A DNA stretch of 64,000 bases from Kordiimonas gwangyangensis DSM 19435 = JCM 12864 (GTDB taxonomy: Bacteria; Pseudomonadota; Alphaproteobacteria; Sphingomonadales; Kordiimonadaceae), in contig NZ_AQXF01000001.1 of the NCBI RefSeq assembly GCF_000375545.1, forward strand, positions 172,892-236,891, given 5' to 3'. The notes beneath the pieces are model-generated. The model was given only the letters and a program-made list of their open reading frames with translations, was not told the origin of the DNA and made no database searches. Both the position numbers and the translations under genes were made by a program. Of this stretch, positions 43,739 through 53,263 are shown one piece after another (position 1 is the stretch's first letter; each line of letters begins with the position of its first letter).

Positions 43739-46027
43739 CTAGAACGGACGGCCGAGATACATGAAGGCGGAGAACTGGTCATTCGCCTGCCCGCGCGTGT
43801 AACCCGAGCCAAGATAAAGCGGACCAAACGGCGTGTCCGCGCCCACAAAGACGCTGCCGCCATAGCGCAGCGTACTGAGGCTGATATCGTCCGCATTGTT
43901 CCATGTGTTGCCCGCCTCAAGCGAGAAACCGGCATAAACCGGCACACCAAATAACGAGGACACCCCGCCGTCATTGAGCTGCCGGTAATAGACAAAAGCA
44001 CCAACACCGTAATATTTGCCGCTGATCTGGTTTGCGCTCAGCCCTGAGAGGTTAAGGAAGCCGCCGAGGGAAAAGTTATCCGCCTCTGTTTCGTCGCCAC
44101 CAAATGCGAAGCCCCCGTTCACCAGCGCGGTGAATGTGTTACGGCCGGAGGAAATGGTCTGAGTATAGAGCCCCTCGAGCGTGTTCACCGTCGATTCCCC
44201 GCCAAGGATGGTGCGGCCGTCCTTATAGTCCAGATAGAACTGGTTGCCGAAGTGGGGGAAGTTCACATCGTCGAGTGTGTCGGTTTCAAGCCGGGCGAAG
44301 AAGTTGGTGGAATGGATGGAGAAAGCCGGGAACACCAGTTCCGGCGTTTTGATTTTGGCGCGGGCGATCTGCCGCTCCGCCCCCACGGTCAGGCGGCCAA
44401 TGTTCGAGAGGTTGCGGCCAATACCGGCAACCACCTTCGCGTCCGTCACGCGGGCATCAGCCACTGTGATGCCGCGGTCATTGGTGATGCCGCGCACTAC
44501 GCTGGCCACCGCGACACCGCCGGTGACAAAATAGCGCTGCAACAGGTCGATGGGTTGGTAAATCTCGGTCCCGATGCCCATCTCGTCGCCCACTTGCGCG
44601 CGCACGCGCCATTCGGCACCCAGGTCATTCAGCCCAAGGGCTGTGTAGCTGGCGGCAAGATTATAATTATTGTTGCCGGAGAAATCGTCGCTCAGCGACA
44701 TGCCGAATTTGACGAACTTCTTGCCCACGGCGCGCTCCGCCGCTTCAACGCGGATGCCGATATCGCCTTCGTCTTCCACCAACTGGTATTCAACGCGGTC
44801 AAAATAGCCGGTGCCGTATATGCGGGTCAGGTCGTCCGACAGACGGGCTTCATTCAGCTCCTGCCCCTCTTTCTGGCGAATGAGGGAACGTACATATTGT
44901 GTCGGCAGGCTTGAACTGTTTTGCACTGTGATGAAATCAATCACCGGCACATGGCTGATGGGTTTGCGTGCCGCCTTGTGGGCCGCCCAGGCTTCATCAT
45001 CAAGCGCGAGCACCTTGAGCGCCTCGGCCGCGTTATCGGCCGCCTTTTCACCTTCCGGCACCGCAGACATGGTGCGGTGAAAATCGGTCAAACCGATTTC
45101 AACCACATCAGGGCGCAGGAGGAAATCCTGCGCGGTCATCAGGTCAAGCTGCGCCTGCCGCCCTTTGAGCGTGAGGAGCGAGAGAAGCTGGCTGAACACC
45201 TTGGGCACCGAGGTGATCTCATCCCGCTCCGCGAGCGGGGTGCCGATGTCTACGAGGATGACGATATCAGCCCCCATGTCGCGCACCACGCTGACCGGCA
45301 TATTGTTCACGAGGCCACCATCCACCAGCAACTGCCCCTCACGGTTCAGTGGCGGAAAAAGGCCGGGCACTGACATGCTGGCCAGCACGGCGGAGGCGAT
45401 ATCGCCGTCACCCATCACCACCTCGGCCCCGCTTTCAAGGTCGGTCGCGACGGCGCGGAACGGGATGGGCAGGTCATCAAAATCACGTACGTGGCTCACG
45501 CGCGAGAGGAAGCGCCGCAGCATCAGCCGTAGCTGGTTACCGCGCACAAGGCCCGCAGGCAGAGATAGGCCGTCCGGCCCCACGGTGAATTCGAAATCAA
45601 GCGCGGTTTCCTCGTCGTCGAGCTTACGCTGGTAACTGCGGCCGGAGCGCGGCGCACGGTCACTGAGGAGGTTGTTCCAGTCCATCTGGCTGAGCGCGAT
45701 TTCAAGCTCATGCGCATCATACCCTGCCGCATAGAAGGAGCCCACAATGGCACCGAAACTGGTGCCCGCGATATAGTCGACCGGCACCTGCAGTTCCTCA
45801 AGCACCTTCAGCACGCCGATGTGGGCACCGCCGCGCGCGCCGCCACCGGCGAGCACAAGGCCAATGCGTGGCCGCTCCCGCTCCTGCTGTTCGGCCTTGC
45901 TGTCTGGTGTGTCGCCCTCAGGGGAATGTGCGGCTTCATCCGCAAAAGCGGTGCCTGCCGCAAGCAAGCAAAGAAGCGCAAACGCACTGACAAGGAAGGC
46001 CCGCAAATATCCGGGTGCCGCAACCAT
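43739..46027 (-). CDS. Patatin-like phospholipase fused to POTRA and Omp85-type barrel (PlpD-type, type Vd)
   Basis: A ~762-residue envelope protein: signal peptide (1-29), patatin domain (~53-260) with oxyanion loop 'GGGARGG' (61-67), nucleophile S90 in 'AGTSFGAI' and D236 in 'LVDGGLVNN' (complete Ser-Asp dyad), then a POTRA-like domain (~325-400; 'LNEARLSDDLTRIYGTGYFD') and a BamA/surface-antigen barrel (~430-762) ending in phenylalanine ('FSAFMYLGRPF'). This is the layout of PlpD/FplA, phospholipases presented or released by their own barrel. The start at 46027 follows GGGGGATAGT. It probably acts on phospholipid at the cell surface; the target is unknown. Confidence 0.9.
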   Translation of the reverse strand: MVAAPGYLRAFLVSAFALLCLLAAGTAFADEAAHSPEGDTPDSKAEQQERERPRIGLVLAGGGARGGAHIGVLKVLEELQVPVDYIAGTSFGAIVGSFYAAGYDAHELEIALSQMDWNNLLSDRAPRSGRSYQRKLDDEETALDFEFTVGPDGLSLPAGLVRGNQLRLMLRRFLSRVSHVRDFDDLPIPFRAVATDLESGAEVVMGDGDIASAVLASMSVPGLFPPLNREGQLLVDGGLVNNMPVSVVRDMGADIVILVDIGTPLAERDEITSVPKVFSQLLSLLTLKGRQAQLDLMTAQDFLLRPDVVEIGLTDFHRTMSAVPEGEKAADNAAEALKVLALDDEAWAAHKAARKPISHVPVIDFITVQNSSSLPTQYVRSLIRQKEGQELNEARLSDDLTRIYGTGYFDRVEYQLVEDEGDIGIRVEAAERAVGKKFVKFGMSLSDDFSGNNNYNLAASYTALGLNDLGAEWRVRAQVGDEMGIGTEIYQPIDLLQRYFVTGGVAVASVVRGITNDRGITVADARVTDAKVVAGIGRNLSNIGRLTVGAERQIARAKIKTPELVFPAFSIHSTNFFARLETDTLDDVNFPHFGNQFYLDYKDGRTILGGESTVNTLEGLYTQTISSGRNTFTALVNGGFAFGGDETEADNFSLGGFLNLSGLSANQISGKYYGVGAFVYYRQLNDGGVSSLFGVPVYAGFSLEAGNTWNNADDISLSTLRYGGSVFVGADTPFGPLYLGSGYTRGQANDQFSAFMYLGRPF

Positions 46028-46206
46028 ACTATCCCCCGAGGAAGTCCGTGTTTCCAAAATCACCTTCGGCGCAAGCCCTTAGGGCTGTCGTTTTTCTTTT
46101 CTTAGCACGGAGGCTCCGGCTGTCACACTGCTTTCACGTGGGCGTGCCTTATTGACCGCCATCACACAAACTTGACGGTGACAGGGTCAGAGAAAGGCGC
46201 TAGCGT

Positions 46207-47160
46207 ATGCGCATGACCAAGGATTTGGACATACCGGGCCCATCAAGCCTGGCGGCCACAAGCGAGGGCACGCCACCGGCCTATATACTCAAATCCCCGA
46301 AAGGCGCACCAAAGCCCTTCATTTTTGCCGCACCACACAGCGGCCGGCATTACCCGCAAGGCATGATTGACGCCGCCAGAATTGGCGCGCATAGCCTGCG
46401 CATGTCGGAAGATGCCTTTGTCGACCACCTGATGGATACGGTGCCCAACCACGGCGCCAGCCTCCTTGTGGCCACCCACGCCCGCGCGTTCCTTGACCTT
46501 AACCGTGGTGAGATGGAGCTGGACCCCGAGATGTTCAACCCGCCCCTTGATGAGCGGCTTCTGGATATCAGCCACCGGGTGAAAGCCGGGCTTGGCATCA
46601 TCCCCAAACTGGTGGCTGAGGGGCTGTCGATCTACAAAAATCAACTCCCCGCGCGGGAGGCCTTCCGCCGTATTGATGGTGTGTACAAGCCATACCATAA
46701 CAAACTGCAAGATCTGCTGGACGCGCGCCAGCGCCAGTTTGGTTATGCGGTGCTGATTGACTGCCATTCCATGCCCTCTGAGGCGCAAGGCGCACGGCGG
46801 CGTGGCCGACCAACTGGCCCTGATATTGTGCTTGGTGACTGCTGGGGTGCATCCTGCGCGCGGGAGCTGACGTCGCTGGCCGAAGAACTGCTGATCCGCG
46901 CCGGTTTCAGCGTGCGGCGCAACGTGCCCTATTCGGGTGGTTTCTCGACGCAGAATTACGGCAGCCCCAACCGGGGCATTCACGCGCTGCAGATTGAACT
47001 GAGCCGTGGCCTCTATATGAATGAAGAAACGCTGGAACCCCGCAACGAGTTTGCGGAAGTGAAAGAACGGCTCGGCTGGTTCAGTGAAATGCTGATCCAC
47101 GACTTCGCACGCTTCCTGCCCCAGCATGAGCGCAGCAACCTGCCACGGGCGGCTGAATAA
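46207..47160 (+). CDS. N-formylglutamate amidohydrolase
   Basis: A 317-residue metal-dependent amidase of the FGase family with 'APHSGRHYP', 'FLDLNRGEMELD', 'DCHSMPSEA' and 'NYGSPNRGIHALQIELSRGL'. It hydrolyses N-formylglutamate in a histidine-degradation branch, or a related N-acyl amino acid. No hut genes are adjacent, so its pathway role here is unclear. Divergent from the PlpD-type gene. Confidence 0.9.
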   Translation: MRMTKDLDIPGPSSLAATSEGTPPAYILKSPKGAPKPFIFAAPHSGRHYPQGMIDAARIGAHSLRMSEDAFVDHLMDTVPNHGASLLVATHARAFLDLNRGEMELDPEMFNPPLDERLLDISHRVKAGLGIIPKLVAEGLSIYKNQLPAREAFRRIDGVYKPYHNKLQDLLDARQRQFGYAVLIDCHSMPSEAQGARRRGRPTGPDIVLGDCWGASCARELTSLAEELLIRAGFSVRRNVPYSGGFSTQNYGSPNRGIHALQIELSRGLYMNEETLEPRNEFAEVKERLGWFSEMLIHDFARFLPQHERSNLPRAAE

Positions 47161-47575
47161 CTCCCTCACGTCACTAAGTTTTTCATGAGTGCGGATGAGC
47201 GTCAGCTTCGGCTTCTCTGTGCCTGTTACAGGTAGGATCAAATCATAGTTTGGCTATTCATTTTTGTTACAACAAACACGAGAATTTTCCGTCGGATCGC
47301 GATTAAACTTAGGTTTATCGAAGCGCATATTATTTCAATAAAGACTCTGTATGGAAATTTAATTTCACATGAAACCGCTTTTCATATCATGTGTTTCAAA
47401 AAGCACAGTTTGAAATATCTGAAAGCGGGATTGTCAAAAAAACGCAATTTTCCGAATTTTTTGTTCCCAAGCCCCGCGGGCTATTCGTCTTTGGGGGTAT
47501 CGAGTGCGTTCACCGCTGACCGGGGGGTCACGGGAAAAACACCTGATACCATACCAAAACACACGGAGGGGTTCT
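47161..47575 (+). other. Leader region upstream of TonB receptor
   Basis: About 415 bases with no gene. The 47360-47430 part is AT-rich with several TTTCA/TGAAA pairs (for example TTTCACATGAAA), which could be regulator half-sites or a promoter. A small stem TGACC-GGGG-GGTCA is at about 47517. The region ends in CGGAGGGG for the receptor gene. Confidence 0.4.
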
Positions 47576-50218
47576 GTGGATATCATGAAAAAACTGCTGC
47601 TTGGCACGTCTTGCGTTGCTGTAGCTGCATCCTTCACGGGCGCAACGTTCGCTCAGGAGGAAGCCGATACCAGTACTGATACACTGGCAATTGAAGAAGT
47701 TGTCGTAACCGGTTCGCGTCGTGCAGCGCGGTCGGCCGCCGACACACCGGCACCCGTTGACGTTATCAGCGGGGACGATTTTGCCAACCAGGGCGACGGC
47801 GATATGTCGAACCTGCTGCGCACGGTCGTGCCTTCCTATAACGTCAACACGCAGCCGATTTCGGACGCGGCAACGCTTGTTCGCCCGGCCAACCTGCGTG
47901 GCCTCGCGCCTGACCAGACACTCGTTCTGCTGAACGGTAAACGTCGCCACCGTGCGGCGGTTATCGCCTTCCTTGGCGGCGGCCTGTCTGACGGCGCCCA
48001 AGGCCCGGACATCGGCGTTATCCCGGCAATCGCACTGAAGCGCGTTGAAGTGCTGCGCGACGGCGCTGCCGCACAGTATGGTTCGGACGCCATCGCAGGC
48101 GTGATGAACTTCGTGCTGCGCGACGACAACGAAGGCGGTTCGCTTGAAGCCAAATACGGCTCGACATATGAGGGCGACGGTGACCAGCTTCAGTTCGCAG
48201 GCAACATCGGCCTGCCGGTCACCGACAGCGGTTTCGTGAACTTCTCGGCTGAATGGCGTCAGCAAGACCCGACCAGCCGCAGCGTACAGCGTACCGACGC
48301 GCAGGGCCTCATTGACGCCGGCAACACCGACGTTCGTGAACCCTATGCCCAGATCTGGGGCCAGCCTGAAGTGCGGAACGACTGGAAAGTCTTCATGAAC
48401 TTCGGCATCGAGACCGGTGACAACTCTGAAGTTTACGCATTCGGTAACTATGCCGAGCGTGAAGTTGAAGGCGGCTTCTTCTACCGTAACCCGAACACCC
48501 GTGGCGGCGTGAACTCGAACGACGGCGGCACCACCCGCCTCGTGGGTGACCTTGCGCCAGATGACGGCGTGACCTGCCCGGGCGGCTACAACTTCAACGA
48601 AGGCGAAGCCACCACAGGCACGATCCCGAACCCGCTTGTGATCGGTTCTGCCGGTGAAGCAGCGGCGCTTGCAGCCATCAATGCTGACCCGAACTGCTTT
48701 ATCTTCAACGAGATGTTCCCGGGCGGCTTCACGCCGCAGTTCGGTGGCAAGCTCAATGATATCGCTGGTGCCATGGGCTTCCGCGGTGAGATGGACAACG
48801 GCATGACCTACGACGTGAGCGTTCATGCAGGCCGCAACCAGGCTGACTTCTTCATCTCGAACACCATCAACCCGAGCCTCGGCCCGTCAACGCCGACCGA
48901 ATTCCAGCTTGGTTCCTACATTCAGCTTGAGAAAAACTTCAACGCAGACGTTTCCTACCCGCTTGAAGTTGGTTTCTACTCACCGCTGAACGTGGCTGCT
49001 GGTTTCGAGTGGCGTGAAGAGCAGTTCGAAGTACGCACCGGCCAGCCGGAATCCTTCGATATCGGCATTCTCGCTCAGCCTTTCGAGCGTGAAAACGCGG
49101 ATGGCGAAGTGATCAGCTTCAACCAGGGCTTCGGCCTCGGCTCCAACGGCTTCTCCGGCTTTGGCCCGCAGATCGCTGGCACATGGGACCGTTCGAACAT
49201 CGCGCTTTACCTCGACCTCGAGGCTGACGTGACCGAAGACCTCATCCTTGGTGCAGCGCTACGCTGGGAAGACTTCTCGGACTTTGGTTCCACCACCAAC
49301 TTCAAACTGTCCGCACTTTATAAAGTGACGGATGAGTTCCGCCTCCGCGGTTCCTACTCCACCGGCTTCCGTGCACCAACCGTTGGTCAACAGCAAGTGA
49401 TCAACGTATCGACGGTGTTCGAGCAGACCGAAAACGGTCTCCAGCTCGCACAGCGTGGTACGATCCCGCCGACCAACCCGGTTGCTATCAGTAAAGGCGC
49501 GGATGCGCTTGGTCCGGAAGAATCGAAGAGCTTCACCCTTGGTTTCGTCGCTGACCTCGGCGCCGCGAACATCACGGTTGACTACTTCAACATTGAAGTG
49601 ACCGACCGTATCACGCAGTCTGCGAGCATCACGCTCACCCAGGCAGAGCGTGACGCGCTTGTCGATTCCGGCGTTTCCTTCGCGGCTGACCTCGCTGCCT
49701 TCCGCTTCTTCGTGAACGACTTCGACACCCGCACCCAGGGCGTGGACGTTGTGGCCACTATTCCGCTGAACTTCACGGATGACGGCCAGACGAACCTGTC
49801 GTTCGCGGGTAACTACACGAAGACGAAAGTAACCGACTTCAACCCGACGACGCTTGATGGCTGTCGTGTGCAGCTGCTTGAAGAAAACCTGCCGAACTGG
49901 CGTGGTAACGCAACGCTGACGCACTCCACCGACAAGTGGCGTGTACTGGCGCGCGGTAACTACTATGGCAGCTACTTCGAAGCACACCTTGACGCGTGTG
50001 ACCTGCCGATCAACGCAGGCTCTGAAGTCACGTTCGACCTCGAATTCGGTTACAATGTGATGGAGAACCTCGAGCTGGTCGTGGGTGCCAACAACCTCTT
50101 CGACGCATACCCGGACACCAACCCGTGGGGCGGCGAAGCAGGTGCGGCTTATCCGGTGACCTCACCGATGGGCTTCAACGGCGGCTTCTACTACGCCCGC
50201 GCGCGCTTCTCTTTCTAA
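47576..50218 (+). CDS. TonB-dependent outer-membrane receptor
   Basis: A ~880-residue receptor: signal peptide ending 'TGATFAQ', TonB-box-like 'IEEVVVTGSRRAARSAADTP', plug domain (~55-165) with 'LRGLAPDQTLVLLNGKRRHR' and 'IKRVEVLRDGAAAQYGSDAI'-type segments, then a large barrel ending in 'GGFYYARARFSF'. This subgroup is expanded in marine alphaproteobacteria and takes up diverse substrates (peptides, glycans, vitamins); the ligand cannot be told and no transport or catabolic operon adjoins. GTG at 47576 has GGAGG 6 bases away; ATG at 47585 is the alternative, with poorer spacing. Extra cysteine pairs in the loops ('VTCPGGYNF', 'NADPNCFIF') may form disulfides. Confidence 0.93.
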   Translation: MDIMKKLLLGTSCVAVAASFTGATFAQEEADTSTDTLAIEEVVVTGSRRAARSAADTPAPVDVISGDDFANQGDGDMSNLLRTVVPSYNVNTQPISDAATLVRPANLRGLAPDQTLVLLNGKRRHRAAVIAFLGGGLSDGAQGPDIGVIPAIALKRVEVLRDGAAAQYGSDAIAGVMNFVLRDDNEGGSLEAKYGSTYEGDGDQLQFAGNIGLPVTDSGFVNFSAEWRQQDPTSRSVQRTDAQGLIDAGNTDVREPYAQIWGQPEVRNDWKVFMNFGIETGDNSEVYAFGNYAEREVEGGFFYRNPNTRGGVNSNDGGTTRLVGDLAPDDGVTCPGGYNFNEGEATTGTIPNPLVIGSAGEAAALAAINADPNCFIFNEMFPGGFTPQFGGKLNDIAGAMGFRGEMDNGMTYDVSVHAGRNQADFFISNTINPSLGPSTPTEFQLGSYIQLEKNFNADVSYPLEVGFYSPLNVAAGFEWREEQFEVRTGQPESFDIGILAQPFERENADGEVISFNQGFGLGSNGFSGFGPQIAGTWDRSNIALYLDLEADVTEDLILGAALRWEDFSDFGSTTNFKLSALYKVTDEFRLRGSYSTGFRAPTVGQQQVINVSTVFEQTENGLQLAQRGTIPPTNPVAISKGADALGPEESKSFTLGFVADLGAANITVDYFNIEVTDRITQSASITLTQAERDALVDSGVSFAADLAAFRFFVNDFDTRTQGVDVVATIPLNFTDDGQTNLSFAGNYTKTKVTDFNPTTLDGCRVQLLEENLPNWRGNATLTHSTDKWRVLARGNYYGSYFEAHLDACDLPINAGSEVTFDLEFGYNVMENLELVVGANNLFDAYPDTNPWGGEAGAAYPVTSPMGFNGGFYYARARFSF

Positions 50219-50241
50219 GCACGTTTCCCAACAGGCACTCT

Positions 50242-50265
50242 GGGGCGCTCCGGCGCCCCTTTTTT
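50242..50265 (+). terminator. Intrinsic terminator after the TonB receptor
   Basis: GGGGCGC pairs with GCGCCCC around TCCG, followed by six T. Confidence 0.92.
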
Positions 50266-50320
50266 ATTGCACAAATCCCGCACAGCCTTCGCACGGTGGT
50301 CGCGCAGTGGCCGCACATCC
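50266..50320 (+). repeat. 11-bp periodic YGCRCA repeat, copy B (five units)
   Basis: ATTGCACAAAT, CCCGCACAGCC, TTCGCACGGTG, GTCGCGCAGTG, GCCGCACATCC follow one another exactly, each with GCACA-like bases in the same place. It begins just after a terminator and lies 130 bases before the three-gene operon at 50451. Confidence 0.7.
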
Positions 50321-50373
50321 AAAAAACTGTGGCTGAGGGGGTGTACATCACCGCCCGTTCGGTCAAAACTGCA

Positions 50374-50403
50374 CGGATCACAGGGGGCGTTCGCGGATCA
50401 CAG
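50374..50403 (+). promoter_or_regulatory. Direct repeat upstream of the 50451 operon
   Basis: CGGATCACAG occurs at 50374-50383 and again at 50394-50403, starts 20 bases apart (about two helical turns). It is a candidate activator or repressor site; no regulator is identified. Confidence 0.4.
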
Positions 50404-50450
50404 ACAGTCCGTATTGCCGTCTTTTCCGCTCAAATGACCTCGACAGGCCG

Positions 50451-51680
50451 ATGACAAATACCGACCAGATAGATTTCCGCACCGTAACACCCGTCCATAT
50501 TCCGATTTCGCTCAAGACCGGCACAGATCAGGCGTCCGCCGAATATCAGGCCCTGATGGCGCGGGTGACCGCCATCCTGGACCCTTCCGGCAATGGGGGT
50601 AGCACGGGACCGACTGCACAAGCCGACTATGAGGTGATAGAGCGCGACACGCGCGACATTCGCCTTTTCACCTGGCAGGCTGATGCGGACGGGGCGACCC
50701 TCAGGCTCCATGTCTTCCCGAATAGCGTGGGCATTGCAGAAGCGCATTTTTCGCTGCCCTTCAGCACCGATGCAGCCGCACTCGCCAAAACGGCGCAGGA
50801 AAAAGCCCGCGCGGTCATCAAAAGTGCTTATCCGGCCTTTCTGGCAGAACTACGCACGGTGGCAGCGGCAAGCGCGCAAAGCTGCCTCCGGTTCGAGGAT
50901 TTGCAGGACCATGAGCCCAAAATCTATTGGACCTCGCGCTTCATTCATGCGGACGACGATGCCCTTAGGCGCAAGGACTGGCAGGAGCTGGTCAGCAAGT
51001 GGCTGGAACACACCTACCGCCCGTCAGACGCAGGGGAGCTGATCGCGGGCAAACGCGCTTTTTCCATGACATGGCTGAACTATGTGGTGCGGCACGCCGC
51101 AGACCTGCCCGCCTGCACGGACAGCATGGTGCTGGCGCAGTATTATTACACTGCGCAGGACAGCTGTAACGCGCAGCTCAAGGAAGCGATCGACGTTGCC
51201 TATAATGGCGGGCGTGTGAGTGATGCCGAGAAAAAGCTGGCGCATAGCCGGGTCACCACGCGGCTCCACCAGATTGACTACCACGAACACCTGAAATACC
51301 TGAGCCGCCGCAAACGCGAGATGGTGGAAGATATCCTTGAGTGCTGGAACTTCGACGACATTGTCAAAAACGGCCAACGTATGATCGAGGTCTGCTCCGC
51401 CCGGCTTGAGGAAGCCGAGAACAGGCGCCGCGAACGCAGTTCAGTGCTGACCGACCTGTTGCTCGTCACCTTGAGCTTTTTTGCGGTGTTCGAGCTCTCG
51501 CTCTACCTCACCGAATTCAGCCGCGAGATGATGTCGCGCCCCGCGCTTGATTATAATGACGAAAACACCTCCATCTTCCTGCGCTTCATTGCAGAGATTG
51601 ACGCCGACGTGATGTTCAGCCTCGGCTTCGGGCTGACGCTCGTTCTTGTCCTTCTTTACCGGCACGCAAAAAGGCGCTGA
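50451..51680 (+). CDS. Uncharacterised protein with two C-terminal membrane helices
   Basis: A 409-residue protein: a cytoplasmic ~330-residue part with a long charged helical stretch ('RLEEAENRRRERSSVLTD') followed by two membrane helices (~333-355 and ~388-405) and a basic tail. The layout (large soluble N-terminus, coiled coil, paired C-terminal helices) recalls CorA-like and DUF155-like membrane proteins, but I see no diagnostic motif. First of three genes, with a 2-base gap to the next. The ribosome-binding site is weak. Confidence 0.75.
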   Translation: MTNTDQIDFRTVTPVHIPISLKTGTDQASAEYQALMARVTAILDPSGNGGSTGPTAQADYEVIERDTRDIRLFTWQADADGATLRLHVFPNSVGIAEAHFSLPFSTDAAALAKTAQEKARAVIKSAYPAFLAELRTVAAASAQSCLRFEDLQDHEPKIYWTSRFIHADDDALRRKDWQELVSKWLEHTYRPSDAGELIAGKRAFSMTWLNYVVRHAADLPACTDSMVLAQYYYTAQDSCNAQLKEAIDVAYNGGRVSDAEKKLAHSRVTTRLHQIDYHEHLKYLSRRKREMVEDILECWNFDDIVKNGQRMIEVCSARLEEAENRRRERSSVLTDLLLVTLSFFAVFELSLYLTEFSREMMSRPALDYNDENTSIFLRFIAEIDADVMFSLGFGLTLVLVLLYRHAKRR

Positions 51681-51682
51681 CC

Positions 51683-52699
51683 ATGACCCATTTCCCCAAA
51701 ACCCGGCTGCTCATTGCCACCCTTTTTGCATTTGTATCTTCCGCAGGTCACGCAGCGGATGAGCGCGTCACCGTGGTCACCGATATCTGGCCGCCTTATA
51801 TCAGTGCCAAGGGTGACGAGCCTGGCTCCGCCGCACGCATGCTTGAACTGCTGCTCTACCTTGAAGGCGTGGAGGCCGACTGGCGCTACCTGCCCTACGA
51901 GCTTTCGCTCGCGCAGGTGTCCGCAAAAGAGGAATTGCTCTCCTTCCCCTATTTCCGGTCGCCCGAGCGGGAAGAGAAGGTTCTGTTCTCCGCACCCATT
52001 TTCAGCGTCACCAGCCACCTTTATTATAACCGCCAATACACGCCCGATGCGGCGGTCGCTGACCTGAAACCGCAAACCGCGCGAAAGGGCCGCGTTGCGG
52101 GCTATAGCTACGGCAGCAAAATCGACACGCTGCTCGTGGATGCCAAGCTCTACACGTCAGAGCGGGACGCATTGACCGCGCTTTTCAATCATGAGATTGA
52201 CCTGCTGCCCATGACAGAGGGCGTCATGACCGCGCTTCTCCTCAGCCACTATCCGGACCGGCTGCAACTGATCCGCCCCCTACCTGACATGACAGATACT
52301 TCAAGCCTGCATGTGATCGCGGCCAAAACACCGGCGGGGGAACAGGCCATCGCAAAGGTGAACCGCGCGCTTGAGAAAGCCGCAAGCCTGGGCCTTGATA
52401 GCCTGCAACCGGCGAACCCCAGCTTGCCTGTGGCCGTTGATGTTGCCGTGCTCGTGTCAGCGGAAGGCTACCCCGCCATCCTTGGTGAGGTGCGGGGCAC
52501 AAACGGCGCCGCTGAATATTATACCTTGCCACAAGGCACAAAGGTGCTGGTCACGGAATGGAGCGAAAAGATCAGGATGCCGTCCGCGACCGACCGCATA
52601 TATAAAAACATGATGGATGTCAGCCGTGTGGTGGTGCTGAACGGCCCACACACAGGCAAGGAGCTGCTGGTGCGCAACATGCACATTGAACTGCAATGA
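51683..52699 (+). CDS. Exported solute-binding-like protein with C-terminal extension
   Basis: A 338-residue protein: signal peptide (1-24, 'SSAGHA'), a periplasmic binding-protein family 3-type domain (~25-240; 'VTVVTDIWPPYISAKGDEPG', 'SFPYFRSPEREEKVLFSAPI') and a ~90-residue extension ('YYTLPQGTKVLVTEWSEKIR') that looks like a small beta domain. It lies between two membrane-protein genes in one operon and there are no permease genes. Its ATG is 2 bases after the upstream stop and its last bases overlap the next ATG. Confidence 0.8.
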   Translation: MTHFPKTRLLIATLFAFVSSAGHAADERVTVVTDIWPPYISAKGDEPGSAARMLELLLYLEGVEADWRYLPYELSLAQVSAKEELLSFPYFRSPEREEKVLFSAPIFSVTSHLYYNRQYTPDAAVADLKPQTARKGRVAGYSYGSKIDTLLVDAKLYTSERDALTALFNHEIDLLPMTEGVMTALLLSHYPDRLQLIRPLPDMTDTSSLHVIAAKTPAGEQAIAKVNRALEKAASLGLDSLQPANPSLPVAVDVAVLVSAEGYPAILGEVRGTNGAAEYYTLPQGTKVLVTEWSEKIRMPSATDRIYKNMMDVSRVVVLNGPHTGKELLVRNMHIELQ

Positions 52700-53259
52700 C
52701 TATGCTTGTGACTGTGCTCGGCTGGTTTGGCACGGTGCTTTACCTTGCCAATCACGCCTATATTTCCCTGAACGCGGAGTGGCGCCAACGCGTCTATTAT
52801 ACCGGCAACCTGCTTGCCGCGGTCGCGCTTGTTATCAGCTCGGCCTTCACCCAGTCATGGCAGGCGATCGTCATCAATGGCTTTTGGGCGATTATCAGCT
52901 TTTGCCTCTTGCGCGACGTGAAGTTTGATCATCTCAGTTGCGGCCCGCGCTTTTTCCACAGCGTGATGGCGCTATTTGCCCTTGCGATTGCGGGCGCGTT
53001 CTGGACAGACGGCGGGCTGGGCATTACCGTGATGGGCTGGTCTTCGGCCTTCGCCTTTTCCGCTGTCTATCTGATGTTCAGCGCAGGCAGAATGCTGCTC
53101 AGGCATTATCTGCTCTGGAACCTTTATGCCAGCACGGCCATGCTGCCGCAGCTGTGGCTTGACGCAAACTGGCCGGTGTTCACACTTGAGGTATGCTGGG
53201 GGATTATTTCGCTTTACGGTGCGGTGCGGCGCTTCCGTGAGATCCACTTGATCAGCTAG
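52696..53259 (+). CDS. Membrane protein with duplicated CBU_0592-like domain
   Basis: A 187-residue integral membrane protein of about six helices made of two similar halves: 'LGWFGTVLYLANHAYISLN' ... 'YYTGNLLAAVALVISS' ... 'INGFWAIISF' and 'MGWSSAFAFSAVYLMFSA' ... 'LLWNLYASTAMLPQLW' ... 'LEVCWGIISLYG'. Each half follows the CBU_0592-like pattern, a family without known function. Its ATG overlaps the stop of the preceding gene (ATGA), so translation is coupled. Confidence 0.75.
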   Translation: MTMLVTVLGWFGTVLYLANHAYISLNAEWRQRVYYTGNLLAAVALVISSAFTQSWQAIVINGFWAIISFCLLRDVKFDHLSCGPRFFHSVMALFALAIAGAFWTDGGLGITVMGWSSAFAFSAVYLMFSAGRMLLRHYLLWNLYASTAMLPQLWLDANWPVFTLEVCWGIISLYGAVRRFREIHLIS

Positions 53260-53263
53260 CCGC

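Noticed and set aside
47528..48826. 432-codon frame opposite the TonB receptor
   Set aside because: Alanine/valine/arginine-rich shadow with no motif; the receptor is unambiguous.
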